From: Eubacteriales bacterium | GTDB taxonomy: Bacteria; Bacillota; Clostridia; Oscillospirales; Oscillospiraceae | Assembly: GCA_030539285.1 (NCBI GenBank) | Contig: JAUNSH010000011.1 | Coordinates: 1-59,663 of the forward strand | DNA length: 59,663 bases | Direction of reading: 5' to 3' | Part shown: in pieces, positions 22,172-30,513 of the stretch | Numbering within the stretch: position 1 is the stretch's first letter | Layout: the number at the start of each line of letters is the position of its first letter | Notes under the pieces: model-generated | Told to the model about the DNA's origin: nothing | What the model saw: only the letters and a program-made list of their open reading frames with translations | Database searches by the model: none | Position numbers and translations under genes: made by a program

Positions 22172-23743
22172 ATGAAGAAAATACTTTGCGGCGTGCTGTG
22201 CCTGATTTTGGTACTGTCCATGGCCGCCTGCGGCAGCACCCCCGCCGCCGTTACCGAAGCAGCCGCCGTCCCCGAAACCGTGGCGGTCCCCCTTGCGGCG
22301 GGAGAAGCGCAGACTGTGACCGCACCCAAGTACGTCTTCCTGTTCATCGGCGACGGCATGAGCTATCCCCAGTTCCAGGCCGCCTCCGACTATCTGGGCG
22401 CTCTAAGTGACGATGACTACGAAAAGGCCCTGCCCAGCACCGCTTATGATACCCGCGATGGCGCGGTGCTGGATGGCCCTGTGGAGCTGAGCTTCATGAA
22501 GTTCTCCGTTGCCGGCTCTGCCGTGACCTACGACTCCTGCTCCTTTGCCCCCGACTCCGCTTCCACCGCCACCTCCATTGCCACCGGTAAGAAGACCTAC
22601 TCCGGTATGATCAACGTGGATGAAAGCGGCGCCACTCCCTACGAAACCATCGCGGAGAAGCTCCACGCCCAGAAGGGCTGGAAGGTGGGCATCATCAGCT
22701 CCGTGAACCTGAACCACGCCACCCCCGCCGCTTTCTACGCCCATCAGGCCAGCCGGAACAACTACTATGAGATCGGCGAGGAGCTGGTAAACTCCGGTTT
22801 TGAGTACTTCGCCGGCGGCGGCCTGAAGAAAGTCACCGGCAACGACAAGGACAAGACCAGCCTGTATGATCTGGCAGAAGCCGCTGGCTACAAGGTCACC
22901 TACACCCAGGCGGACGCGGAAGCCGTTACCGCCGCTGACCAGAAGGTCATCCTGATCGATGAGCATCTGGCGGACTCCGATTCCATGGACTACGACATGG
23001 ACCGCGGAAGCGGCGAGTGGGCGCTGGCTGACTACGTCGCCAAGGGCATTGAAGTCCTGAACAACGACACCGGCTTCTTCATGATGTGCGAGGGCGGCAA
23101 GATCGACTGGGCCTGCCACGCCAATGACGCGGGCGCTACCGTCACCGATACCCTGGCCCTGGCAGATGCCGTGCAGGTGGCCGTGGACTTCGCCAAGGAG
23201 CATCCGGACGAGACCCTGATCCTGGTCACCGGCGACCATGAGACCGGCGGTCTGACCATCGGCTTCGCCGGTACGGACTACGACACCTATCTGGATGCCC
23301 TGGCAAACCAGACCATTTCCTACGCCCAGTTTGATGAGCAGTATGTCAGCAAGTATAAGGAGAATGGCACCTCCTTCGAGGACGCCATGAAGGACGTGGA
23401 GAACCTGTTCGGCCTGAAGCTCACCGGAGACGAGGACGACCGGCTGGTGCTGACCGAGTATGAGACCCAGCGCCTGCGCACCGCCTATGACCTGATCATG
23501 AGCGACTACAGCGCTTCGGACTTTACCCAGGAGCAGTACGTGCTCTACGGCACCTACAATCCCTTCTCCGTCACCGTCACCCACATTCTGAACAACAAGG
23601 CCGGTGTGGACTTCACCAGCTACTCCCACACGGGACTGCCTGTTGCGGTCTTTGCCGACGGCAACGGCGCGGAGGAATTCGGCGGCTACTACGATAACAC
23701 CGATATCTACAATAAGCTTGCCAATCTGCTGGGAGTCAAGTAA
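22172..23743 (+). CDS. phoA: Alkaline phosphatase lipoprotein
   Basis: A 523-aa phosphomonoesterase on the cell surface. The N-terminus is a lipoprotein signal with lipobox LSMAAC (Cys near residue 20), followed by an Ala/Val/Pro-rich linker. PhoA-type residues are present: FLFIGDGM (metal Asp), PDSASTATSIATGKK (nucleophile Ser), MMCEGGKIDWACHAND (metal Glu and His) and TGDHETGG (metal Asp-His). The C-terminal SYSHTG supplies the last metal His. It may work with the polyphosphate genes 4 kb downstream, though it has its own promoter. Confidence 0.92.
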   Translation: MKKILCGVLCLILVLSMAACGSTPAAVTEAAAVPETVAVPLAAGEAQTVTAPKYVFLFIGDGMSYPQFQAASDYLGALSDDDYEKALPSTAYDTRDGAVLDGPVELSFMKFSVAGSAVTYDSCSFAPDSASTATSIATGKKTYSGMINVDESGATPYETIAEKLHAQKGWKVGIISSVNLNHATPAAFYAHQASRNNYYEIGEELVNSGFEYFAGGGLKKVTGNDKDKTSLYDLAEAAGYKVTYTQADAEAVTAADQKVILIDEHLADSDSMDYDMDRGSGEWALADYVAKGIEVLNNDTGFFMMCEGGKIDWACHANDAGATVTDTLALADAVQVAVDFAKEHPDETLILVTGDHETGGLTIGFAGTDYDTYLDALANQTISYAQFDEQYVSKYKENGTSFEDAMKDVENLFGLKLTGDEDDRLVLTEYETQRLRTAYDLIMSDYSASDFTQEQYVLYGTYNPFSVTVTHILNNKAGVDFTSYSHTGLPVAVFADGNGAEEFGGYYDNTDIYNKLANLLGVK

Positions 23744-23758
23744 AGAACGTCAAAAAAG

Positions 23759-23789
23759 ATACAGGGGGCGTGAAACGCGCTCCCTGTAT
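23759..23789 (+). terminator. Stem-loop between phosphatase and YibE/F gene
   Basis: ATACAGGG/CCCTGTAT with inner GCG pairing, without a T-run. More likely a partial terminator or RNA-stability element than a full stop. Confidence 0.4.
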
Positions 23790-23808
23790 TGCCTATGGAG
23801 AAGAAAAT

Positions 23809-24942
23809 ATGCTTCAAAAGTTCAAAGAAAGCAAAACCCTTGGTCCGGTTTTGCTGTGGCTTTGCCTTCTGGCGGTGCTGCTGGTGCTGCCCACGGGCTT
23901 TGAAAGCGCCCTGTCCTACCGCAACGCTGACCGGGTAGACGCGCTGGTGCTCTCCACCGACGAAAGCGACATCGTGGACACCGGGCTGGTGCGCAGCGGC
24001 GAGCAACGGTGCCAAGTACGGATCCTGGCGGGCCAGTTCGAGGGCACAGAGTGCACCGCCGTCAACCGTCTCAACGGCTCTTTGGCGGAGGACAAGCTGT
24101 TTGCCCCGGGAGACCGGGCTTTCGTGGTGGTCAGCCATTCCGGCGGAGAGATCACCACGGTGTATATGACCGACCACTTCCGGCTGGACAAGGAAGCGTG
24201 GCTTGCGGGGCTGTTTCTCCTGCTGCTTCTGCTGTTTGCCAGAGGGACGGGCCTGCGGGCGATTCTGTCCTTTGTGGATACGGTGCTGCTGTTGTGGAAG
24301 GTGCTCATTCCAAGCCTTTTGAAGGGATGGAATCCCATCTGGGTCAGTATGGGGCTGGTGCTGCTGCTGACCTTCCTGGTGCTGAGCCTGATCTACGGCT
24401 GGGACCGGCGGTGCCTTGCGGCGACTGCCGGTGCGGCGCTGGGCATTCTGGTGACGGCGGTGCTGGGCTATGTCTTCACCGACCTGTTCCAGATCCACGG
24501 GGCGGTGATGGAATCCAGCGAAAGCCTGCTGTACGCCGGGTATCAGCACCTGGATCTGACAAAAATCTTTGTGGCTTCCATCTTCCTCGGCTCCTCCGGG
24601 GCTGTGATGGATCTGTCCGTGGATATCTGCTCCGCCGTGTATGAGGTGGTGGAGAAGAAACCGGGCATCACTGCGAGGGAAGCCATCTCCTCCGGCTTCG
24701 CCGTGGGCCGTGCTGCCTGCGGGTCTACCACCACAACATTGCTGCTGGCCTATTCCGGAAGCTACATCGCCCTTTTAATGGTGTTCATGGCCCAGGGAAC
24801 CCCGGTGGCGCTGATGCTCAACTACAAATATGTGGCGGCGGAGATCGTCCACACCATTGTCGGCTCCTTCGGTCTTGTGACCGTAGCGCCGCTGACCGCC
24901 ATTACCAGCGGATTGCTGCTGACCCGGCGAAAAACCAAATAG
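23809..24942 (+). CDS. YibE/F-family membrane protein
   Basis: A 377-aa polytopic membrane protein. One N-terminal helix (about residues 12-30) is followed by an extracellular domain of about 95 residues and then seven or so helices, ending in the conserved YibE/F core (GSSGAVMDLSVDICSAVYEV, then GRAACGSTTTTLLLAYSG). It starts at ATG 23809 behind TGGAG; an upstream ATG at 23770 overlaps the hairpin. The family function is unknown. It follows the phosphatase by 65 bases. Confidence 0.85.
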   Translation: MLQKFKESKTLGPVLLWLCLLAVLLVLPTGFESALSYRNADRVDALVLSTDESDIVDTGLVRSGEQRCQVRILAGQFEGTECTAVNRLNGSLAEDKLFAPGDRAFVVVSHSGGEITTVYMTDHFRLDKEAWLAGLFLLLLLLFARGTGLRAILSFVDTVLLLWKVLIPSLLKGWNPIWVSMGLVLLLTFLVLSLIYGWDRRCLAATAGAALGILVTAVLGYVFTDLFQIHGAVMESSESLLYAGYQHLDLTKIFVASIFLGSSGAVMDLSVDICSAVYEVVEKKPGITAREAISSGFAVGRAACGSTTTTLLLAYSGSYIALLMVFMAQGTPVALMLNYKYVAAEIVHTIVGSFGLVTVAPLTAITSGLLLTRRKTK

Positions 24943-24946
24943 AAAT

Positions 24947-24981
24947 GCGGAGCGGCAGAATACCGCTCCGCGTTCTTTATT
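24947..24981. terminator. Bidirectional terminator
   Basis: GCGGAGCGG and CCGCTCCGC around a 7-nt loop, then GTTCTTTATTT. It lies between two convergent genes and overlaps the last codons of the beta-helix gene. Confidence 0.8.
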
Positions 24982-26845
24982 TAGCGGTAACGGTCTGCGC
25001 AGAACCGCCCACATTCAACGTGTAGCTTCCGCCGGACTGAATCTCCGGGGAGCTGAAGATCACGATTTCATAGCCAAGGGCCGGTGTGCAGGAAAAGAGC
25101 ACCGTGCCGCTGCTGTCGGTCAGGGTAATTTCCGTGCCGCCGCTCTGGGTGCCGACTTTCACGGAGATCACGCCCTGTGTGCCGCCGGAGAAGGTCTGGG
25201 CCATGGAGGAACCGCCGGTGCCGATAAAGGTGCCGCCGGAAATGGTGCCGCTCTGGTCATAGTCCAGAACGGAGGTGTCGCCGTAGGTGGGGCCGCTGAC
25301 AGTCACGGTGCCGCCGGTGATCTCCAGCGTGCCGTTGGCATCGATCCCGTCGCCGGAAGCAGTGACATACACAGTTCCGCCGGAGATCACGATGCTGGAG
25401 GTATCCCCAGACTGGGTGAAGCTGTCGCCGCGCATCCCAAAGCCGCTGCCGTCTCTGCCGCCGGCGGCGTTCAGACCGTCGTCAGTGGCAGTCAGGGTGA
25501 TCTCGCCGCCCTGGATCTCCACGTGCTGGCCCTCGATGCCCTCGTAGCTTTCGGTGATGCTGACAGTACCAGAGACGGTCGTCACGGTTTCATCGGCGTG
25601 GATGCCATCGTCCCCGGATGCGATTTCCAATGTCCCGCCCCAAAGGGTCAGATCTCCATTGGCGTGCAGGCCGTCGTCGGCAGAGTCGATGGTGAAGCTG
25701 CCGCCCGCGATGGTCAGGCTCCCGGCCTTGATGCCCTTGGCGCTGACGGTTTCGGTTTCCTCAGCGGGAGGAGCAAAGTCCTGCCCATTTGCCGGTTCCT
25801 TCGCAGGATTCATACGGTCCATACCTTTTCCGCCGCCCATGCCGCCTTTTTTGTCGCCGCCCCACTCCGGGAAGCTTTGACCATTCTGCTGCATGGCATC
25901 ATCGGGCCGGTTTCCGCCCCGCTGGCCGCCGGCAAAGCCCTGATTGGAGGAAGAGTGCTGGGCGTTTTCGCTGCCGCCGCCTGCGGTAATGGCATAGTCG
26001 CCGTCCACGATCCGGCAGCTGCCCGAAGCGCTGATGCCGTCTCCCTCAGCGGTGATCCGGTAAGTGCCGTTTTCCAGATAGACGGTCCCGGCATCGGCGT
26101 CGTCGCTGTTTTCTGCGTGGATGCCGTCCTTTCCCGCAGCGATGGTAAAGCTGCCGGCGGCGATGCTGATTTCATCCTTGCCGCTCAGGCCGTGGGAGGC
26201 TGCGTCAATGGTATAGGTCCCGCCGGTAAGGCGCAGAGAATCCTTGGATACGATTCCGTGGCCGCCGGGGCTGGTGATGGACAGGGTGCCATTACCGTTC
26301 AGGGTCAGATCGTCTTTGGAGAAGATCACGGCGTCAATGTTGGTATCGCCGTCCGCTTCGAAGGTGCCGCTATTCGACAGGCTGTTTTGGGTGCCGTCCG
26401 CAAGGGTCACGAACACTTTGTCCGCCTGCCGGACATAAATTGCAGCGGATGCTTCACTGTAGATGGACACACCACCCAGAATCAGCTGAATTTTATCGGC
26501 TTTTTCCGCATCTACCACGATGGAGCCATTCTCCAGTGTGCCGCTGAGAAGATAGGTGCCCGCCTTTTGGATCGTGGCGGTGGTTCCCGAGACCGCAACA
26601 GAACTGCTGTCACTGGAAATGGAGCTTCCATTCAGCGTGATGGCGATGCTCCCGGATTCTGAATAGGAAGCGTTCAGGTCACGGTCGCTGAATACGTCGG
26701 TTTCCTCCGCTTGAGCCGTTTCTTCCACAGAAACGACGGTGGGCGCTGTTTCCCCAACGGTCACAGTCGCCACAGCGGCCTCGCTGCCGGATGCGCAGCC
26801 GGACAGGAGCAGCGCAGCGCAGAGGATCAGACTGAGGATCTTCAT
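24977..26845 (-). CDS. Secreted carbohydrate-binding/beta-helix lipoprotein (DUF4353-like)
   Basis: A 622-aa lipoprotein with lipobox LLLSGC (Cys near residue 17). Most of the chain consists of short beta-helix-like rungs such as GGTYTIDAASHGLS, DDGLHANGDLTLWGG and DDGIHADETVT. These are typical of carbohydrate-binding-domain proteins that accompany CotH or VTC genes. A Gly/Asn/Gln/Met-rich spacer (about residues 285-370, GGQRGGNRPDD onward) divides two rung blocks. It is the last gene of the VTC-DUF4956 operon, 12 bases after DUF4956. Surface or spore-coat-like adhesion is possible; the ligand is unknown. Confidence 0.82.
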   Translation of the reverse strand: MKILSLILCAALLLSGCASGSEAAVATVTVGETAPTVVSVEETAQAEETDVFSDRDLNASYSESGSIAITLNGSSISSDSSSVAVSGTTATIQKAGTYLLSGTLENGSIVVDAEKADKIQLILGGVSIYSEASAAIYVRQADKVFVTLADGTQNSLSNSGTFEADGDTNIDAVIFSKDDLTLNGNGTLSITSPGGHGIVSKDSLRLTGGTYTIDAASHGLSGKDEISIAAGSFTIAAGKDGIHAENSDDADAGTVYLENGTYRITAEGDGISASGSCRIVDGDYAITAGGGSENAQHSSSNQGFAGGQRGGNRPDDAMQQNGQSFPEWGGDKKGGMGGGKGMDRMNPAKEPANGQDFAPPAEETETVSAKGIKAGSLTIAGGSFTIDSADDGLHANGDLTLWGGTLEIASGDDGIHADETVTTVSGTVSITESYEGIEGQHVEIQGGEITLTATDDGLNAAGGRDGSGFGMRGDSFTQSGDTSSIVISGGTVYVTASGDGIDANGTLEITGGTVTVSGPTYGDTSVLDYDQSGTISGGTFIGTGGSSMAQTFSGGTQGVISVKVGTQSGGTEITLTDSSGTVLFSCTPALGYEIVIFSSPEIQSGGSYTLNVGGSAQTVTAK

Positions 26846-26857
26846 TTACTTGCCTCC

Positions 26858-27553
26858 TTACAGCTCTGCCGGGGACGTTTCCTGGCAGGACAGCATGATC
26901 TCCAGATTCCCGTTCCGGCAGCGCAGCTGGTCGATCAGTTCCTTTTCGCTGATGCCCTCCCGCAGGGTCAGGTCATAGATCAGGCGGAACATGCTTCCCA
27001 TGTTGGTGGTCTTTACCCGGGTCAGGGTGTAGTCCGTGGTGTAATGGCGCAGCACCTCATCAAAGACCCCGCTGTAGTCAAGGCTTTCCGGGATCATGAT
27101 GGACAGCGTCCGGTAGCGTTCGCTGTTTCGCTTTTCGCCGAAGTCCAAATGATTGTATACCACATTCATCACGGACATGAGAAGGGTGAACAGCAATGCG
27201 AAGGCCAGATAGCCCATGCCCGCGATCAGTCCAGCGCCCATAGCCAGGAACAGCATGGTGATCTCCCGACCGGTCCCCGGCGCGGAGCGGAACCGTACCA
27301 GACTGAAGGCCCCTGCCACCGCGACGCCTGCCCCCACGCTGCCGTTGACCATCATAATGATGATGCAGACCACGGCAGGCAGGAGCATCAGCGTCACCAG
27401 AAAGCTCTTGGTGTACCGCCCCTGATAGCGGCAGCTGAAAGCCAAAATCAGGCCGATGAGCAGGGAACAGCCCATGCACAGCAGAAAATCTCCGAAGGAG
27501 ATCACGCCGGAAATGTCCGTATTAAACAGTCCCTGAAAGAAAAAGTCAAGCAT
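26858..27553 (-). CDS. DUF4956 membrane protein
   Basis: A 231-aa protein with four membrane helices in its first 130 residues (GDFLLCMGCSLLIGLILAFS onward), then a soluble domain. The segment AFSLVRFRSAPGTGREI is the DUF4956 signature. I use ATG 27553 (MLDFFF), which overlaps the end of the VTC gene by 8 bases. DUF4956 proteins are regular partners of bacterial VTC-domain proteins, suggesting a role in polyphosphate membrane handling. That role is inferred from linkage only. Confidence 0.87.
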   Translation of the reverse strand: MLDFFFQGLFNTDISGVISFGDFLLCMGCSLLIGLILAFSCRYQGRYTKSFLVTLMLLPAVVCIIIMMVNGSVGAGVAVAGAFSLVRFRSAPGTGREITMLFLAMGAGLIAGMGYLAFALLFTLLMSVMNVVYNHLDFGEKRNSERYRTLSIMIPESLDYSGVFDEVLRHYTTDYTLTRVKTTNMGSMFRLIYDLTLREGISEKELIDQLRCRNGNLEIMLSCQETSPAEL

Positions 27554-28268
27554 ATTTGCGTCCTCCCTGTAGATATGGGTAAACCATGGTTTGATAGGCG
27601 GTGCCATATTTGGAATAGGATGCTTTGTAGATCTTCTGCTCAGACAGCACAGCAGTCATCCACAGGGGGATGCCGCCGGAACACTTGATCTCCATGAGGG
27701 TCTGGCCCGGCTTCAGCAGGGGCGTGCCCCACACGCCGCTGCACAGGGACAGGTCCCGCTGGCGGCTGAGGATGGATTCATCAAAAGTCACCCGGAAGTC
27801 CGAGCCATCCAGCGCGAAATAGGCTTCCCGTTCGTAAGACAGGAACACCTTCGGCTCCAAACCGGTGTAAAAGTCCCGGAAATAGTCGATTTCCCGGACA
27901 ATTTGTTCGTCCCGCAGGCAGGGCATGGAGCCGCTGATCCACGCCATGGCCTCCTTTTCCGGCAGACCGATGCGGCGCTTGTACACCACGCCGTCGTACT
28001 TCTTTTTCAGCTCCACATACACCGGGCTGAAGGGGTCTGCCTGGCAGTAGCTGCGGATGCGCAGCTTCTCCTTGTAGGCGGGCCGTTCCAGAGACTGCCG
28101 CACCAGGCGGTAGCTGGGGGTGTCGTAATAAATGTTGCGAATGGTGGTCCGTCCGTAGTCATCCAGCTTCATATGGGGCTGCATGGCATCGAGGACCTGT
28201 TTCTTCTGTGCCGGGTTCAGCAAATATTTCAGCTCGTACCGGCTGAAAACCGATTGATAAGACATCAT
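27546..28268 (-). CDS. VTC-domain polyphosphate polymerase
   Basis: A 240-aa protein with the VTC tunnel-fold core. Basic residues expected to bind ATP and polyphosphate are in place: SRYELKYLL, EKLRIRSY, VELKKKYDGVVYKRR and VFLSYEREAYF, with the metal-binding acidic residue in LMEIKCSG. It should make polyphosphate from ATP. AAGGAGG stands 6 bases before the ATG. First gene of a three-gene operon, divergent from a two-component system. Confidence 0.9.
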   Translation of the reverse strand: MMSYQSVFSRYELKYLLNPAQKKQVLDAMQPHMKLDDYGRTTIRNIYYDTPSYRLVRQSLERPAYKEKLRIRSYCQADPFSPVYVELKKKYDGVVYKRRIGLPEKEAMAWISGSMPCLRDEQIVREIDYFRDFYTGLEPKVFLSYEREAYFALDGSDFRVTFDESILSRQRDLSLCSGVWGTPLLKPGQTLMEIKCSGGIPLWMTAVLSEQKIYKASYSKYGTAYQTMVYPYLQGGRKYA

Positions 28269-28290
28269 GGATTCCTCCTTTGATGGAGTA

Positions 28291-28323
28291 AGCTTAGCAC
28301 ACCAACCCTAAGCGAACCTTAAG
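28291..28323 (-). promoter_or_regulatory. VTC operon control region with 11-bp direct repeats
   Basis: CCAACCCTAAG (28302-28312) and CGAACCTTAAG (28313-28323) are adjacent 11-bp direct repeats, the spacing used by OmpR/PhoB-family regulators. On the minus strand they lie just upstream of an extended -10 (TGCTAAGCT, 28291-28299), where an activator replaces a -35. Confidence 0.65.
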
Positions 28324-28350
28324 GACATAAATAATTCAAAACTCCCTCGC

Positions 28351-28379
28351 TTTACTTACCCGCAAATTTAAGCTATAGT
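28351..28379 (+). promoter_or_regulatory. Promoter of the two-component system
   Basis: TTTACT (28351-28356), 17 bp, TATAGT (28374-28379), about 43 bases before the response regulator start. It faces away from the VTC promoter. Confidence 0.7.
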
Positions 28380-28421
28380 TAATGTTAACATTGTAAAATG
28401 GGGCAAAAGGAGGAATGGACG

Positions 28422-29093
28422 ATGAAACTGCTGTTCGCTGAGGATGAACGCTCCCTGTCCCGGGCCATCACCCATATTCTGGAGAAAAACTGCTACAGCG
28501 TGGATGCCGTGTACGATGGGAAGACCGCGCTGGAATATCTGGAAAACGGGGACTATGACGGGGTTATTTTAGATATTATGATGCCGAAGCTGGATGGGAT
28601 CTCCGTTCTGAAAACGCTGCGCGCCAACGGGAATACCGTCCCGGTGCTGATGCTCACCGCCAGGGCGGAAATTGACGACAAGGTGCTGGGGCTGGACCTG
28701 GGGGCCAATGATTATCTGACCAAGCCCTTCGACACCAAGGAGCTGCTGGCCCGGATCCGGGCCATGACCAGAACCCACAAGGCCGTGGACGCCTCCCTGA
28801 GCATGGGCAATATTACGCTGAACCGGACCAATTTTGAATTGAGTTCCCCCTTCGGCAGCTTCCGGCTGGCCAATAAGGAGTATCAGATGATGGAGCTGCT
28901 GCTGGCAAATCCAAAGCAGCTGATCTCCTCGGACCGGTTTCTGGAAAAGATCTGGGGACTTGACTCCAATGTGGAGTCAAGCGTGGTCTGGGTCTACATT
29001 TCCTATCTTCGCAAAAAGCTGACCGCTTTAAACGCCAATGTTGTCATCAAAGCGGTGCGCAACGGCGGCTACCTTCTGGAGGAGCAGCCATGA
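28422..29093 (+). CDS. OmpR/PhoB-family response regulator
   Basis: A 223-aa DNA-binding regulator. The receiver domain covers residues 1-115 with acidic pocket AEDE, phosphoacceptor Asp in GVILDIMMPKLDG near 51, Thr in LMLTARAE and Lys in LTKPFDTKEL. The winged-helix effector follows (about 125-220), ending VIKAVRNGGYLLEE. AGGAGG precedes ATG 28422, which I prefer over an upstream ATG at 28398. It overlaps the kinase gene by 4 bases. The direct repeats at 28302-28323 are its likely site. Confidence 0.93.
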   Translation: MKLLFAEDERSLSRAITHILEKNCYSVDAVYDGKTALEYLENGDYDGVILDIMMPKLDGISVLKTLRANGNTVPVLMLTARAEIDDKVLGLDLGANDYLTKPFDTKELLARIRAMTRTHKAVDASLSMGNITLNRTNFELSSPFGSFRLANKEYQMMELLLANPKQLISSDRFLEKIWGLDSNVESSVVWVYISYLRKKLTALNANVVIKAVRNGGYLLEEQP

Positions 29094-30346
29094 TTCAGAA
29101 ATTACGCGTCCGCTTTATCATTTTAGCCATGTCAACGCTGCTGACCGTGCTGGTTGTGCTGGTGGGCGGCATCGATCTTGCCAGCTACCGGGGCATCGTG
29201 GCGGAGGCGGACAGGGTGCTGAGCGGGGAAAACCTCGGCCGCGTGGACAAAAAACTGAACAATCCGGGAAAAGAGGCCAACGGGCTGTTCAGCCAGTTTT
29301 CCCCGGATGAGCACAACTACGTCCGCTTCTTTTCTGTGATCATGTCCCAGGATGGCCAGGTGCTGGATACCCAGATCCCCCTCGGGGCCATCATGGCCAG
29401 TGACGAGGTCAGCGCTCTTGCCGCCAAGGTCTTCACTAAGGAAGCGGATACCGGCTTTCAGAGCATCTATCGGTACAGCAGGCTGTCTGACGGGGATACC
29501 GTCCGCATCCGGTTTCTGGACTGCGGCCGGGAGATCAGCTCCTTCCGGCAGTTTCTGCTGACCAGTGTGTTGCTTTCCGCCGTGGGCCTGCTGCTGATTT
29601 TTGCCGTTGTGGTCTATTTTTCCGGCAGGATCGTCCGTCCCTTCGCGGAAAGCTATGAAAAGCAGAAGCAGTTCATCACCGACGCCGGGCACGAGATCAA
29701 GACACCTCTGACCATCATTCAGGCGGACGCCGACGTGCTGGAAATGGAGCTGGGGGAAAACGAATGGCTGGCGGATATCCAGAGCAACGTCCGCAGGCTG
29801 ACGAACCTGACCAGCGACCTGGTGAGCCTTGCCCGGATGGAGGAGGGCGGAACACCGATGGAGCTGCTGGAGATCCCGGTCTCCGATGTGGTTGCGGAGA
29901 CGGCCCAGTCCTTCCATACTCTGGCCCAGGCACAGAGGAAGGAGCTGCAGATCACCGTCCAGCCCATGCTCTCTATGGAAGCGGATGAAAAAGCCATCGC
30001 CAAGCTCGTCGGCATTCTGCTGGACAACGCCCTGAAATACTCCCCGGAGGGGACCGCCATTGGGCTTTCTCTGTGCAAACACGCGAAGCAGCTGAAGCTG
30101 ACGGTCCGCAATGTTTCCGCCGTCCCTCTGCCGGAGGGAGATCTGGACCGCCTGTTTGAGCGCTTCTACCGCGCGGACCCTTCACGGAATTCCCAAACCG
30201 GCGGGCACGGCATCGGGCTGTCTATTGCCGCCGCCATTGCCGCCGCCCACAACGGTCAAATCCATGCTTCCCAGCCGGAAAATGGCAGTCTGCAAATCAC
30301 CGTGACCCTTCCTCAGCGGCAGAGACAGACCCGGAAAGCACAATGA
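29090..30346 (+). CDS. Sensor histidine kinase
   Basis: A 418-aa membrane kinase. Helix 1 (about residues 8-30) and helix 2 (about 160-180) bracket an extracellular sensor domain of about 130 residues. HAMP-like and dimerisation segments follow, with the phosphoacceptor His in DAGHEIKTPL and a catalytic domain with DNALKYS (N box) and GGHGIGLSIA (G box). The start overlaps the regulator stop (ATGA). The stimulus is unknown; phosphate or cell-envelope state would fit the neighbouring polyphosphate genes. Confidence 0.92.
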   Translation: MIQKLRVRFIILAMSTLLTVLVVLVGGIDLASYRGIVAEADRVLSGENLGRVDKKLNNPGKEANGLFSQFSPDEHNYVRFFSVIMSQDGQVLDTQIPLGAIMASDEVSALAAKVFTKEADTGFQSIYRYSRLSDGDTVRIRFLDCGREISSFRQFLLTSVLLSAVGLLLIFAVVVYFSGRIVRPFAESYEKQKQFITDAGHEIKTPLTIIQADADVLEMELGENEWLADIQSNVRRLTNLTSDLVSLARMEEGGTPMELLEIPVSDVVAETAQSFHTLAQAQRKELQITVQPMLSMEADEKAIAKLVGILLDNALKYSPEGTAIGLSLCKHAKQLKLTVRNVSAVPLPEGDLDRLFERFYRADPSRNSQTGGHGIGLSIAAAIAAAHNGQIHASQPENGSLQITVTLPQRQRQTRKAQ

Positions 30347-30350
30347 ATCC

Positions 30351-30397
30351 AAAAGGCTCCTGACGCTTGCGCATTCGTACGTCAGGAGCTTTTGCCT
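30351..30397 (+). terminator. Terminator of the two-component operon
   Basis: GCTCCTGACG and CGTCAGGAGC form the stem, preceded by AAAAG and followed by TTTTGCCTTT. Confidence 0.85.
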
Positions 30398-30421
30398 TTG
30401 CGTGGCTTTCGAAAAAAACAG

Positions 30422-30450
30422 TTTACGGGAGACAAAATGAGAACTATAAT
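30422..30450 (+). promoter_or_regulatory. Promoter of the enoate-reductase/aconitase-X operon
   Basis: TTTACG (30422-30427), 17 bp, TATAAT (30445-30450), about 60 bases before the first ATG. Confidence 0.8.
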
Positions 30451-30513
30451 AAAGGGGAGTCAGGGCGCATAGGCTGAAGCTGAGACAATAAAGACAATCA
30501 GGAGGATTTGTTT

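Noticed and set aside
22403-23629. 408-codon minus-strand ORF opposite alkaline phosphatase
   Set aside because: Gly/Val/Ala-rich shadow of the phosphatase gene; no start signal or family match.
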